This document shows, piece by piece, positions 7,984 to 15,565 of a stretch of 64,000 nt of DNA. The notes below the pieces were generated by a model. It was not told the DNA's origin, searched no databases, and worked only from the letters and a program-made list of their open reading frames with translations. This stretch comes from Cyanobium sp. Aljojuca 7A6 (lineage in GTDB: Bacteria; Cyanobacteriota; Cyanobacteriia; PCC-6307; Cyanobiaceae). Made by a program: the position numbers and the translations under genes. Every line of letters begins with the position of its first letter. Position 1 is the first letter of the stretch. The DNA lies in contig NZ_JAGQCY010000010.1 of the NCBI RefSeq assembly GCF_024346455.1, positions 60,107 to 124,106 on the forward strand. The letters are read 5' to 3'.

Positions 7984-8799
7984 ATGGAGTCACCGGTGCA
8001 CCCAGAACCCCTCCTGGGGGCCGCTGATCCTGCCATCTTCCGGATTGTCAGCCCCGCCGGTGGCTCGGCCGTGCTGCTCACGGCCGACCACGCTGGCCGC
8101 GCCATTCCCCGTCGCCTGGCCGGCCTGGGTCTGGATGAGCGGGTGCTCGACACCCACGTGGCCTGGGATCTGGGCGTGGCCGGGCTGGCCTTGCGGCTTT
8201 CGGCGCAGCTCGACGCCTTCCTGATCCTGCACAACTACTCAAGGCTGGTGGTCGATGCCAACCGGCCGCCGCAGGCACCGGATTCGATCGTCAGCCACAG
8301 CGAGGTTGCCGCCATCACCGCCAACGCCAACCTTTCCCCCGCCGAGCGGCAGCAGCGGCTTGACGCGCTCTTCCACCCCTACCACCACCGCATCGCCACC
8401 GAGCTGGAGGCCCGACTCAGGCGCGGCCAGCCCAGCGTGCTCGTGACGCTGCACAGTTTCACACCGGTGCTCGGCACGGAGGTGCGCCCCTGGCACGTGG
8501 GGGTGCTGTACGGCCGCGATGACCGTCTGGCCCGTTGGATCCGCCCGGGGCTGGAGCGCGAGCGCGGCTTGCTCGTGGGGGATAACGAGCCCTATGCCGT
8601 CAGCGATGCGAGCGACTACACGCTCGTGGTGCACGGTGAGGGGCGCCGGATTCCCCACGTGGAGCTGGAGATCCGCCAGGACCTGCTGGCCACCGAAGCC
8701 GGCCAGCAGGAGTGGGCGGAGCGCCTCGCCGCTGTGCTGGAGGTCGCCCTGGCGGAGGGATTCCCGCCGCTTCAGGCCCGCCCACGCTCCTTAGGGTGA
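7984..8799 (+). CDS. N-formylglutamate amidohydrolase family protein
   Basis: 271 residues from ATG 7984; an upstream start at 7957 would add nine residues. Family signatures are LLTADHAGRAIPRRLAGLG, NYSRLVVDANRPP, VLVTLHSFTPVLG and VVHGEGRRIPHVELEIRQDL. The Asp, His and Glu residues in these motifs fit the family's zinc site. Classical members release formate from N-formylglutamate in histidine degradation, but no hut genes are nearby. Instead it lies between two transglutaminase-like genes, upstream of Anbu, which suggests action on another amide or peptide substrate (inference). Its base composition is the usual high G+C. Confidence 0.87.
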   Translation: MESPVHPEPLLGAADPAIFRIVSPAGGSAVLLTADHAGRAIPRRLAGLGLDERVLDTHVAWDLGVAGLALRLSAQLDAFLILHNYSRLVVDANRPPQAPDSIVSHSEVAAITANANLSPAERQQRLDALFHPYHHRIATELEARLRRGQPSVLVTLHSFTPVLGTEVRPWHVGVLYGRDDRLARWIRPGLERERGLLVGDNEPYAVSDASDYTLVVHGEGRRIPHVELEIRQDLLATEAGQQEWAERLAAVLEVALAEGFPPLQARPRSLG

Positions 8800-8802
8800 T
8801 GC

Positions 8803-9642
8803 ATGGACCCATCGCCCAAGGCCACGCCGCTGCCGAACCAACCCCTCGAGATACGGGTGGGATTCGATGTGGCGCTGCGCTTCCCGGCGGCGACTCCGAT
8901 GATCGTCACCCTGGGTGTGCATTCCAGTCGCTCCGCCGATCTGCTGGAAGCCGATCGGCTCCAGGTTGAGCCTGAGGTTCCGCTCCAGGTGTATGTGGAT
9001 TCCTTCGGAAATCACTGCCAACGACTGGTCGCGCCCGCCGGCCTGCTGCGACTGCGGGGCAGCGGGCTGGTGGCTGATTCCGGCCAGCCCGATCCCGTTC
9101 TGCCATGGCTTGTGCAGCAGCCGGTGGAGGAGCTGCCGGAGGAAGCACTGCTGTTCCTCCTGGCCAGCCGCTTCTGCGAGTCCGATCTGCTGTCGCCCAT
9201 GGCCTGGTCCCGCTTCGAGGGTGTTCCCGGCGGCTGGGGGCGTGTGCAGGCGATCTGCGACTTCGTGCATCGGCACGTGCGCTTCGACTACGGCCGCTCC
9301 AGCCCGACAAAGACGGCGCTGCAGACCTTCGACAGCCGGGAAGGGGTCTGCCGGGACTTTACCCATCTGGCGATCGCCCTGTGCCGTTGCATGAACATCC
9401 CGGCGCGATACTGCACGGGTTATCTGAGCGACATCGAGGTGCCGCCGCCGCATACCGCCATGGATTTCCATGCCTGGTTCGAGGCCTACCTCGGCGATGG
9501 CTGGCACGTGTTCGACCCGCGCAACAACACGCCCCGAATCGGCCGGATCCTGATCGCCCGGGGCCGTGATGCGGCGGATGTGGCCCTCACCACCACCTTT
9601 GGCCCCTCGGAGCTGGAATCGTTTCAGGTGTGGACGGCATGA
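8803..9642 (+). CDS. Transglutaminase-like protein (paralog 2), coupled to anbu
   Basis: 279 residues with an N-terminal beta domain (about 1-95) and a transglutaminase/cysteine-protease core. The catalytic triad is intact: Cys183 in GVCRD, His223 in DFHAWFEAYL and Asp238 in HVFDPR. It starts 3 bp after the preceding stop. Its own TGA overlaps the ATG of anbu in ATGA, so translation of the two is probably coupled. Transglutaminase-like proteins of this COG1305 type are frequent anbu neighbours in bacteria. The closely related paralog at 29834 lacks the His. Confidence 0.92.
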   Translation: MDPSPKATPLPNQPLEIRVGFDVALRFPAATPMIVTLGVHSSRSADLLEADRLQVEPEVPLQVYVDSFGNHCQRLVAPAGLLRLRGSGLVADSGQPDPVLPWLVQQPVEELPEEALLFLLASRFCESDLLSPMAWSRFEGVPGGWGRVQAICDFVHRHVRFDYGRSSPTKTALQTFDSREGVCRDFTHLAIALCRCMNIPARYCTGYLSDIEVPPPHTAMDFHAWFEAYLGDGWHVFDPRNNTPRIGRILIARGRDAADVALTTTFGPSELESFQVWTA

Positions 9643-10367
9643 CCTATTGCGTGGCCGTGCTTCTGGAGGGCGGGATGGTGTTCGCCTCCGATTCACGCAC
9701 CAATGCGGGCCTGGATGACTTCGCCAGTTTCTGCAAGATGACCGTGTTCGAGCGCAAGGGCGATCGGGTGCTCGTGCTGCTCAGCTCCGGCAGCCTGGCC
9801 GGCACCCAGGCGGTGATCGGTCTGCTGCGCCAGCGGGCCGAAGCCGGCGACGGGGAGGCCAATGTGTGGACGGCGCAGACCATGTTTGAGGTGATGGGCC
9901 TGGTGTCGGATGCGGTGCGTGCCATCGAAGAGCGGGACGGCCCTTACCTCAAATCGTCTGGCTCCAGCTTCAATGCGTCCTTCCTGGTGGGCGGGCAGAT
10001 CAAGGGGGAAGCGCCCAGGCTGTTCCGCATGTATGCCGAGGGCAATTTCATCGAAGCCGGTGAGGACACGCCTTTTCTGCAGACGGGTGAGGCGAAATAC
10101 GGCAAGCCCATCATCGACCGTGTGATCCATTCCGACACCACGCTGGCGGAAACGGCCAAGTGCGTGCTGGTGTCGTTCGACTCCACCATGCGCAGCAACC
10201 TCTCAGTGGGCATGCCGATCGATCTGCTCCTCTACGAGCGGGATCGCCTGGAGATCACCCAGCGGCGCCGGTTCAGTGAAGGAGATACCTATTTCAAGGA
10301 ACTCAGCAGGGAGTGGAGCGTGGGCGTACGGCAGGTTTTCCGGGAGTTGCCGGAGCTGGTCTGGTAG
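9639..10367 (+). CDS. Anbu, proteasome-like (ancestral beta subunit) peptidase
   Basis: 242 residues from ATG 9639 (ATGA overlap with the preceding gene). The mature N-terminus MTYCVAVLLEGGMVFASDSR matches Anbu/HslV-type Ntn hydrolases: Thr2 is the expected nucleophile after Met removal, and ASDSRTNAG is the Anbu hallmark. The C-terminal SNLSVGMPIDLLLYERD is typical as well. Anbu forms open ring or helical assemblies and is often found with transglutaminase-like, alpha-E and circularly permuted ATP-grasp proteins. Only the transglutaminases are in this window. The substrate is unknown. A frame start at 9630 is less likely because it would bury the nucleophile. Confidence 0.93.
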   Translation: MTYCVAVLLEGGMVFASDSRTNAGLDDFASFCKMTVFERKGDRVLVLLSSGSLAGTQAVIGLLRQRAEAGDGEANVWTAQTMFEVMGLVSDAVRAIEERDGPYLKSSGSSFNASFLVGGQIKGEAPRLFRMYAEGNFIEAGEDTPFLQTGEAKYGKPIIDRVIHSDTTLAETAKCVLVSFDSTMRSNLSVGMPIDLLLYERDRLEITQRRRFSEGDTYFKELSREWSVGVRQVFRELPELVW

Positions 10368-10393
10368 GTGACATCCAGCGCCTCGGTCGATCG

Positions 10394-11008
10394 ATGACCC
10401 TTCAGGATCGGCCCCATCCCTTTCCGCCGCTGGTGCTGATTCACGGGATGCTGGACACCCCTTCTGTGTTTGAGCCGCTCAAGCGCCAGCTGGCAGGGCG
10501 CCGCTGCCCCCTGTTGATCCCCCGCCTGCCGCATCGGTTCGGGCTGACGCCGATCGCGCTGCAGGCCGCCCTGCTCGGCACCCACATCGACGCGTCCTTT
10601 GGCCAGGAGCAGCCCATCGATCTGCTGGGCTTTTCGATGGGAGGGGTGATTGCCCGCACCTGGATCCAACGCCTGGGCGGTTACCGGCGCACCCGACGCT
10701 TCATCAGCGTGGGCAGCCCCCAGCAGGGCACCCTCACGGCCGGGCCATGGCCCCGCTGGCCCCTGGCTGGCATTGCCGACCTGAAAACGGGCAGCCCGCT
10801 GCTGGCGGAGCTCAACGCCCATCTCACCACCCTCGTACCCGTGGATTGCTGCAGTTTTTACTGTGAGCCGGATCTGATGGTGATGCCGGCGTGGCGCGCC
10901 ATGTTGCCGATCGGGCCAGGGAAAAACCTGCCTGTGCGCTATCACCATCAGCTCCTGACCCACCCGGCGGCCCTGGAGGCTTTGGTGGAGGAGCTGTTGC
11001 GTCCTTAG
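10394..11008 (+). CDS. Alpha/beta hydrolase (lipase/esterase-like)
   Basis: 204 residues from ATG 10394. VLIHGMLDTPSVFEPL is the oxyanion-hole strand, and LLGFSMGGVIARTWIQ is the nucleophile elbow (GxSxG with Ser). SVGSPQQGT resembles cutinase/triacylglycerol-lipase-type cyanobacterial hydrolases. The catalytic His is probably in RYHHQLLTHP near the C-terminus. It has no signal peptide and no lid insertion. It follows anbu by 26 bp and abuts the glycosyltransferase gene (TTG two bases after its stop), so it may belong to either unit. The substrate is unknown; a lipid ester would suit the downstream acyl/glycosyl genes. Confidence 0.82.
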   Translation: MTLQDRPHPFPPLVLIHGMLDTPSVFEPLKRQLAGRRCPLLIPRLPHRFGLTPIALQAALLGTHIDASFGQEQPIDLLGFSMGGVIARTWIQRLGGYRRTRRFISVGSPQQGTLTAGPWPRWPLAGIADLKTGSPLLAELNAHLTTLVPVDCCSFYCEPDLMVMPAWRAMLPIGPGKNLPVRYHHQLLTHPAALEALVEELLRP

Positions 11009-11009
11009 C

Positions 11010-12119
11010 TTGAAACCATTAGCAGCCGTGCCGACCGTGGATCTGTTGGCCATCTCCCTGCTGGTGCGCTGGCTGCTTGGCTGGGCCCTGTGCCTGCGCA
11101 TGCCGCGCCTGCCGGTATCCAGGGTGCAGGGTCATCCGACGCTTTCGGTGCTGATTCCGGCCCGTAACGAGGAACACACCCTGCCGAAACTGCTGTCCGC
11201 CCTGAAGCTGCAGAGCCTCAACCCCTCGGAGGTGATCGTGATCGACGACCACTCCAGCGATCGCACCGCCGCCATCGCCGCAGCGGCAGGGGTCAGGGTG
11301 ATGCAGCCGCCGCCCCTGGCGGAGGGCTGGTGCGGCAAGACATGGGCCCTGCACCATGGCGTCCGCGCCAGCGAGGGGGAGCTTCTGATCTTCCTTGACG
11401 CTGACACCGAGCCCCACCCGGAGTTCCTGCGACGGCTTGTGGCGGCCCAGCAGGAGCTGGGTGGTCTGGTGTCGGTGCAGCCCTTCCATCGCACCGAGAA
11501 GCCCTACGAGCAGCTCTCGGTGCTGTTCAACCTGGTGGGGCTGATGGCGGTGCCGATGGGGAAGGGGTGTGGCGTGGCCTTCGGTCCCGCCATGGTCACC
11601 ATGCGGGCCGATTACGACCGCATCGGTGGCCATGCGGCGGTGGCCGGCAAGGTGGTGGAGGATTGGTTCCTGGGCCATCTGTACGAGCAGGCAGGCCTGC
11701 GGGTGAGCGCTTACATCGGCCAGGGGCTGCTCGATTACCGCATGTATCCCGGCGGCCTCCAGGACATGGTGGTGGGCTTCGCCAAGAACTTCGCCACCGC
11801 CGCCGGGGAGGTGCGCTGGGTCTGGATGCTCGGGGTGGTTCTCTGGATCTCCGGTCTGTTCTGGTCGGCCTGGTGCCTGCCGGCCTCCCTGCTGGGCTGG
11901 CCGATGCAGGGGGACGCTTCCGTGCTGTCCAGCGTGCTCCTCTACCTCGCCTTTGCCGTGCAGCTGCTGGTGGTCACCCGCCGGATCGGCGACTTCGGTT
12001 GGATCTGCCTGATCTTTCCGATTCCCGTGCTGTTCTTTCTGGGGGTGTTCGTTCTGGCGATCCTGAATCTTGAGCGGGGGACAATCGAATGGAAAGGCAG
12101 ACGATTTCCGACGCGCTAG
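11010..12119 (+). CDS. Family 2 glycosyltransferase, CrtQ-like
   Basis: Up to 369 residues from TTG 11010; GTG starts at 11028 or 11037 are also possible. An N-terminal membrane helix precedes a GT-A domain with LSVLIPARNEEHTLPKLLSA, VIVIDDHSSDRT and the metal-binding FLDADTEP. GGHAAVAGKVVEDWFLG is the acceptor-side region. Three or four C-terminal membrane helices follow. This layout and the GxVVED-type motif match 4,4'-diaponeurosporenoate glucosyltransferase (CrtQ) and related membrane GT2 enzymes. The overlapping downstream gene resembles CrtO, the next enzyme of the staphyloxanthin route, which is the strongest support for a carotenoid or related lipid acceptor. Confidence 0.8.
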   Translation: MKPLAAVPTVDLLAISLLVRWLLGWALCLRMPRLPVSRVQGHPTLSVLIPARNEEHTLPKLLSALKLQSLNPSEVIVIDDHSSDRTAAIAAAAGVRVMQPPPLAEGWCGKTWALHHGVRASEGELLIFLDADTEPHPEFLRRLVAAQQELGGLVSVQPFHRTEKPYEQLSVLFNLVGLMAVPMGKGCGVAFGPAMVTMRADYDRIGGHAAVAGKVVEDWFLGHLYEQAGLRVSAYIGQGLLDYRMYPGGLQDMVVGFAKNFATAAGEVRWVWMLGVVLWISGLFWSAWCLPASLLGWPMQGDASVLSSVLLYLAFAVQLLVVTRRIGDFGWICLIFPIPVLFFLGVFVLAILNLERGTIEWKGRRFPTR

Positions 12120-12604
12120 CGGTCCTGGCTTGCGGCCTGGGTTGGCTGCTGTGGTCGCTGCTGATCGGCTGGCTGGCCCAGCGACTGCCCGAGTCGGCCC
12201 TGGCCCGCGACACCTGGCTCACAGGCAGGCGCCCCTGGCCGGAGAGTCAGGAGGGCTTCGAGCAACGGCTCGGCATTCACCGCTGGAAATCCCTGCTGCC
12301 CGACGCCGGTACGGCCTTCCCAGGCGGTGTGGCCAAAAACAGCCTGGTGGGCCGGGATCGCGCCACCCTGCAGCGCCTGCTGGAGGAGACCCGCCGGGCC
12401 GAGCTGGTGCATCTGGCGCTCTGGCCCTTCTGGATCGTGACCGCCCTCTGGGTGCCGCCGGTGGGTGTGTTGATCAACCTCATCTTCGCGACCCTGTTCA
12501 ACCTGCCCTTCATCTGGCTGCAGCGCTACAACCACCTGCGGGTCAAGGGCACGCTGCAGCGCCTGGACAGCCGCGCCACGCGCTCACCATCGCCAGCCTC
12601 CTGA
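12089..12604 (+). CDS. CrtO-like glycosyl-carotenoid acyltransferase family protein
   Basis: 171-residue membrane protein with an N-terminal helix (about 8-30) and a hairpin of hydrophobic segments (about 108-140). It carries the signatures of the glycosyl-4,4'-diaponeurosporenoate acyltransferase family: RWKSLLPDAGTAFPGG, RRAELVHLALWPF, LWVPPVGVLIN and NLPFIWLQRYNHLR. Its length is close to Staphylococcus CrtO (about 165). This CrtO is unrelated to the cyanobacterial beta-carotene ketolase of the same name. It overlaps the glycosyltransferase by 31 bp, so the two are co-translated. Predicted role: acylation of the sugar added by the partner. The true acceptor is unknown, because no C30 carotenoid genes are present in the window. 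Confidence 0.8.
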   Translation: MERQTISDALAVLACGLGWLLWSLLIGWLAQRLPESALARDTWLTGRRPWPESQEGFEQRLGIHRWKSLLPDAGTAFPGGVAKNSLVGRDRATLQRLLEETRRAELVHLALWPFWIVTALWVPPVGVLINLIFATLFNLPFIWLQRYNHLRVKGTLQRLDSRATRSPSPAS

Positions 12605-12619
12605 TTCCCCGCGGGTCCT

Positions 12620-14821
12620 TCAGCGGCCCACCACCCCGGCTTCGAGTTGGAGGTCCACCCCGATCCCTGGATCTTCGGCATGGCGTGCCACCAGCAGCCG
12701 GTGGCGACCGCCCTCGAGCACAAAGGCGTCGCGGGACTGATCAAACCAGGCCAGGCGCCGCAGCGGAATCGGGATCGCCACCCGCTCGCTCTGACCTGGC
12801 TGAAGGTTCAGCCGGCGGAAGCCCACCAGGGTGCGTCGGGGACGCTCCACGGCCCGGCCGGGAGGTTCGGCGTAGACCTGCACCACCTCCGCGGCGTCCA
12901 TCAGCCCAGTGTTCGCCACCGTGACGCTGAGCTCCAGGGCCCCTTCGGCTCCTGATGGGGTGGGGAGCCACTGGGCCACCGGATCACTGTGGCTGAAGCG
13001 GCTGTAGGACAAGCCGAAGCCGAAGGGGAAAGCGGCCGTCTGGCCGAGACGCTCCAGCCGCCTGTAGCCGTGCCACAGGTTGTAGGTGATCTGCCGGGCC
13101 CTGGGATCGAACGGCGGCAGATGGCTGGGATCGGTGGGCACGGCAAAGGGCATCCGGCCCGAGGGCGACACCCGTCCGAGGAGGACGTCGGCGAGGGCCT
13201 CCCCGCCTTGCTGGCCGGGGTACCAGAGCAGCAGCAGGCCTGGTACCCGCTGGCGCCAGGCTTCGCAGAGGATGGCCCCGCCGCCCATCAGCACCACCAC
13301 CGTGCGGGGGTTGGCGGCGGCGACGGCCAGGATCAGGGCCTCCTGTTCAGCAGGAAGCTGGAGCCTGGTGCGGTCGCCCGAGGCGAAGGCGCCGCCGGCA
13401 CGGGCCGAACCCAGGCGTGTCACCTGGGCGACCGCGGCCGTCAGATGCGACCACAACGGCAGCAGGCGGCGGCGACCGACCAGGCGCAGCAGTCCAGCGG
13501 GAGGGGGGGCCTGGCCCAGGATCGGAGCGAGGTCGCCAGGGTGGATGTGCTCGCCCTCGTGGCGCCAGTCCAGACCCACCACCACCAGCGCCGCGTCGCT
13601 GCGGGCCGCCAGAGCCGAGGCCATGGCCAGATCGGTGCCATCGGTGTGATGCAACTGGATCTCCGGCGCCGCCGCCCGCAGGCCGGCCAGGGGCGTCACC
13701 ACCGACCCCGGCGCTGGCCGGGTGTCGGAGGACCCGTGGTCCCCCAGGTTGACGGTGTCCGCCAGCGGGCCGATCACCGCCAGCGCCTTGATCCCTTTCA
13801 AGGGCAGAACGCTGCCCTCGTTCCTGAGCAGCACGATCGATTTGGTGGCCGCCTCACGCGCCAGTGCCCGATGCACGCCGCAATGACGCAGCGCCTTGGG
13901 GTAGTCGCCCCCGGGAACCGTTCCCTGGGCCAGCAGCAGTCGCAGCACGGCGTCATCGATCCGCGCGATCGGCACCCGTCCAGCGGACACCGCCGCTGGA
14001 AGCGTGGCTTGGAAGATCATCCGAAACGGCATCTCCAGGTCCTGGCCGGCGGCGATGGCGGCCTCCCCATCGCGGATCCCGAAGATGAAGTCGGTGAGCA
14101 CGAAGCCACGGAAGCCCCAGCGCTGCTTGAGGATCTCGCGCAGCAGATGGGGATGCTGGCCGCACCAGGCCCCGTTGACACTGTTGTAGGCGCTCATCAC
14201 CGCCAGGGCCCCGGCCTCGACGCAGTCACGGAACTGGGGCAGGTAAAGCTCCTGAAGGACCCGCTCGCTGGCGTCCACATCAACCCGGAAGCGGGCGCTG
14301 TCGATCGAGTTGAGGGCAAAATGCTTGACGCAGGCGATGGCATGGCGCTGCACGCCCCGGCTGGCGGCGGCCCCCATGGCGCCCACATGCAGCGGGTCCT
14401 CGCCGTAGGTCTCCTGGGCCCGACCCCAGCCCGGATGGCGCAGCAGATTGACGCAGATGCTGCCGAACAGATTGGCGCCGAAGGATCGGGCCTCCTTGCC
14501 CATGGCCTCGCCGATCCTTTCCTCCAGATCAACGTCCCAACTGGCACCGCGCCCGATGGGCGCCGGGAAGGTGGTGGCGCCGCCTTCAAGCACCACCCCG
14601 CGCGGGCCATCGACGAAGTGCAGCCCACCGATGCCCAGGCGGCTCACCACCCCGGCCGGCCAAGGGCGTCGATGGGAGGCATCGTGCAGGGCGATCTCCG
14701 CCAGGCCACCCCAGAACGGGGTATCACCGTCGAGCAGGTCGAGTTTTTCGTCCAGGCTGAGCCGATCCCGCAGGGTCCGGGCCTGCTCCTCCAGGAGGTT
14801 CCAGTCGTGACAGGTAGGCAC
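12620..14821 (-). CDS. Glycoside hydrolase family 3 beta-glucosidase-like enzyme
   Basis: 733 residues in the standard GH3 order. The N-terminal TIM-barrel domain includes HFVDGPRGV, GRAQETYGEDP, CVKHFALNSID and the nucleophile region GFVLTDFIFG (Asp of T-D-F). The alpha/beta sandwich domain includes KSIVLLRNEGSVLPLKG and LWYPGQQGGEALADVL. A C-terminal fibronectin III-like domain ends near NLQPGQSERVAI. There is no signal peptide, so it is probably cytosolic. It converges on the CrtO-like gene with 15 bp between stops. The likely substrate is a beta-glucoside; a role in releasing glucose from glycolipids is possible but not shown. Confidence 0.9.
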   Translation of the reverse strand: MPTCHDWNLLEEQARTLRDRLSLDEKLDLLDGDTPFWGGLAEIALHDASHRRPWPAGVVSRLGIGGLHFVDGPRGVVLEGGATTFPAPIGRGASWDVDLEERIGEAMGKEARSFGANLFGSICVNLLRHPGWGRAQETYGEDPLHVGAMGAAASRGVQRHAIACVKHFALNSIDSARFRVDVDASERVLQELYLPQFRDCVEAGALAVMSAYNSVNGAWCGQHPHLLREILKQRWGFRGFVLTDFIFGIRDGEAAIAAGQDLEMPFRMIFQATLPAAVSAGRVPIARIDDAVLRLLLAQGTVPGGDYPKALRHCGVHRALAREAATKSIVLLRNEGSVLPLKGIKALAVIGPLADTVNLGDHGSSDTRPAPGSVVTPLAGLRAAAPEIQLHHTDGTDLAMASALAARSDAALVVVGLDWRHEGEHIHPGDLAPILGQAPPPAGLLRLVGRRRLLPLWSHLTAAVAQVTRLGSARAGGAFASGDRTRLQLPAEQEALILAVAAANPRTVVVLMGGGAILCEAWRQRVPGLLLLWYPGQQGGEALADVLLGRVSPSGRMPFAVPTDPSHLPPFDPRARQITYNLWHGYRRLERLGQTAAFPFGFGLSYSRFSHSDPVAQWLPTPSGAEGALELSVTVANTGLMDAAEVVQVYAEPPGRAVERPRRTLVGFRRLNLQPGQSERVAIPIPLRRLAWFDQSRDAFVLEGGRHRLLVARHAEDPGIGVDLQLEAGVVGR

Positions 14822-15174
14822 AGGTCAGCCTAGATGCGGCGTCGTGCAGCGCCCTTCCCCTCACCATGTGTGGATCGCCGCACACCCTCAGAAGTGTACG
14901 GGTTTCACCCTGAGCGGCTCCCGTGCGCTGCGTTTCGCTGATCTGAAGGATGGGTCATCCGTCAGAAGTCCAGATCAATCTGCTGCGATTGATTTGTTGC
15001 TGGATTCTCTCCTTAGGTTGTGGGCAGGAAGAAGGTATCTGAGCCTCACAGTTCGGGTGCAGAGTCGAGATCGTTGCCAACCTGCCGGGATCCCCAATGA
15101 ACGGGATGTCGTGGTGGATGCCATCAAGCGTTTTGCTTTCCCAACATTCAACAGTTCCATTACAAGCCATCACC
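14822..15174. other. Intergenic region between GH3 and hli genes
   Basis: 353 bp between divergent genes. Two inverted repeats are visible: GTGTG-N8-CACAC (14868-14885) and ATCAATC-N6-GATTGAT (14974-14993). Neither is followed by a T-tract, so they look more like operators or leader hairpins than terminators. I found no HLR1 repeat and no RNA gene here. Confidence 0.4.
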
Positions 15175-15468
15175 ATGACAACTCCTGTAAAGACTCAGAA
15201 AAAGCTCCATGTCACCCATTTCGCTGAATCGGAAGGCGGGATGTGGGACACCGAAGGATCCAAGCTTCTTGACCCAAAAGTCATCGAGCCGCGTATGTAT
15301 CTGGCTAATCCTGGCAGCGACAGCGGCTGGGGCTTCCACCACCGCGCCGAGCTGCTGAATGGCCGTTTGGCGATGCTTGGCTTCGGCATCGGTCTCGCGC
15401 TGGAGGCCCTCACCGGTTCGGGGATCCTTCAGCAGATCGGCCTGGGGGCCCTGCTGGCCCAAGGTTGA
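15175..15468 (+). CDS. High-light-inducible protein (Hli), long N-terminal form
   Basis: 97 residues from ATG 15175. One chlorophyll-binding-type helix carries the Hli/ELIP signature HRAELLNGRLAMLGFGIGLA followed by LEALTGSGILQQIGL; the Glu-Asn-Arg residues are the conserved pigment-binding set. The N-terminal 55 residues are an extended soluble region (MWDTEGSKLLDPKVIEPRMY) found in the longer Hli variants. Hli proteins sit in thylakoids and protect photosystems and chlorophyll intermediates under excess light. A GC hairpin (15468-15487) follows the stop but lacks a U-tract. Confidence 0.93.
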   Translation: MTTPVKTQKKLHVTHFAESEGGMWDTEGSKLLDPKVIEPRMYLANPGSDSGWGFHHRAELLNGRLAMLGFGIGLALEALTGSGILQQIGLGALLAQG

Positions 15469-15565
15469 TCCGGCGACGAGGCCGGATGGTCAGCCAGGGC
15501 TTGACTCTCCAGTGGAGGGGAGCCCATAGGGTGAACCTTCTGGCTTCGGCCCCGGCCAGTCCCTG

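Noticed and set aside
12089..12604. Cyanobacterial CrtO-type beta-carotene ketolase
   Set aside because: That CrtO is a roughly 500-residue FAD enzyme. This is a 171-residue membrane protein matching the staphylococcal acyltransferase family that shares the name.
12989..14833. A 614-codon frame on the + strand
   Set aside because: Antisense to the GH3 gene and without any domain-like features.
15468..15487. ATCCGGC/GCCGGAT hairpin after hli as a terminator
   Set aside because: No U-tract follows; the stem overlaps the stop codon. Noted in the hli entry only.
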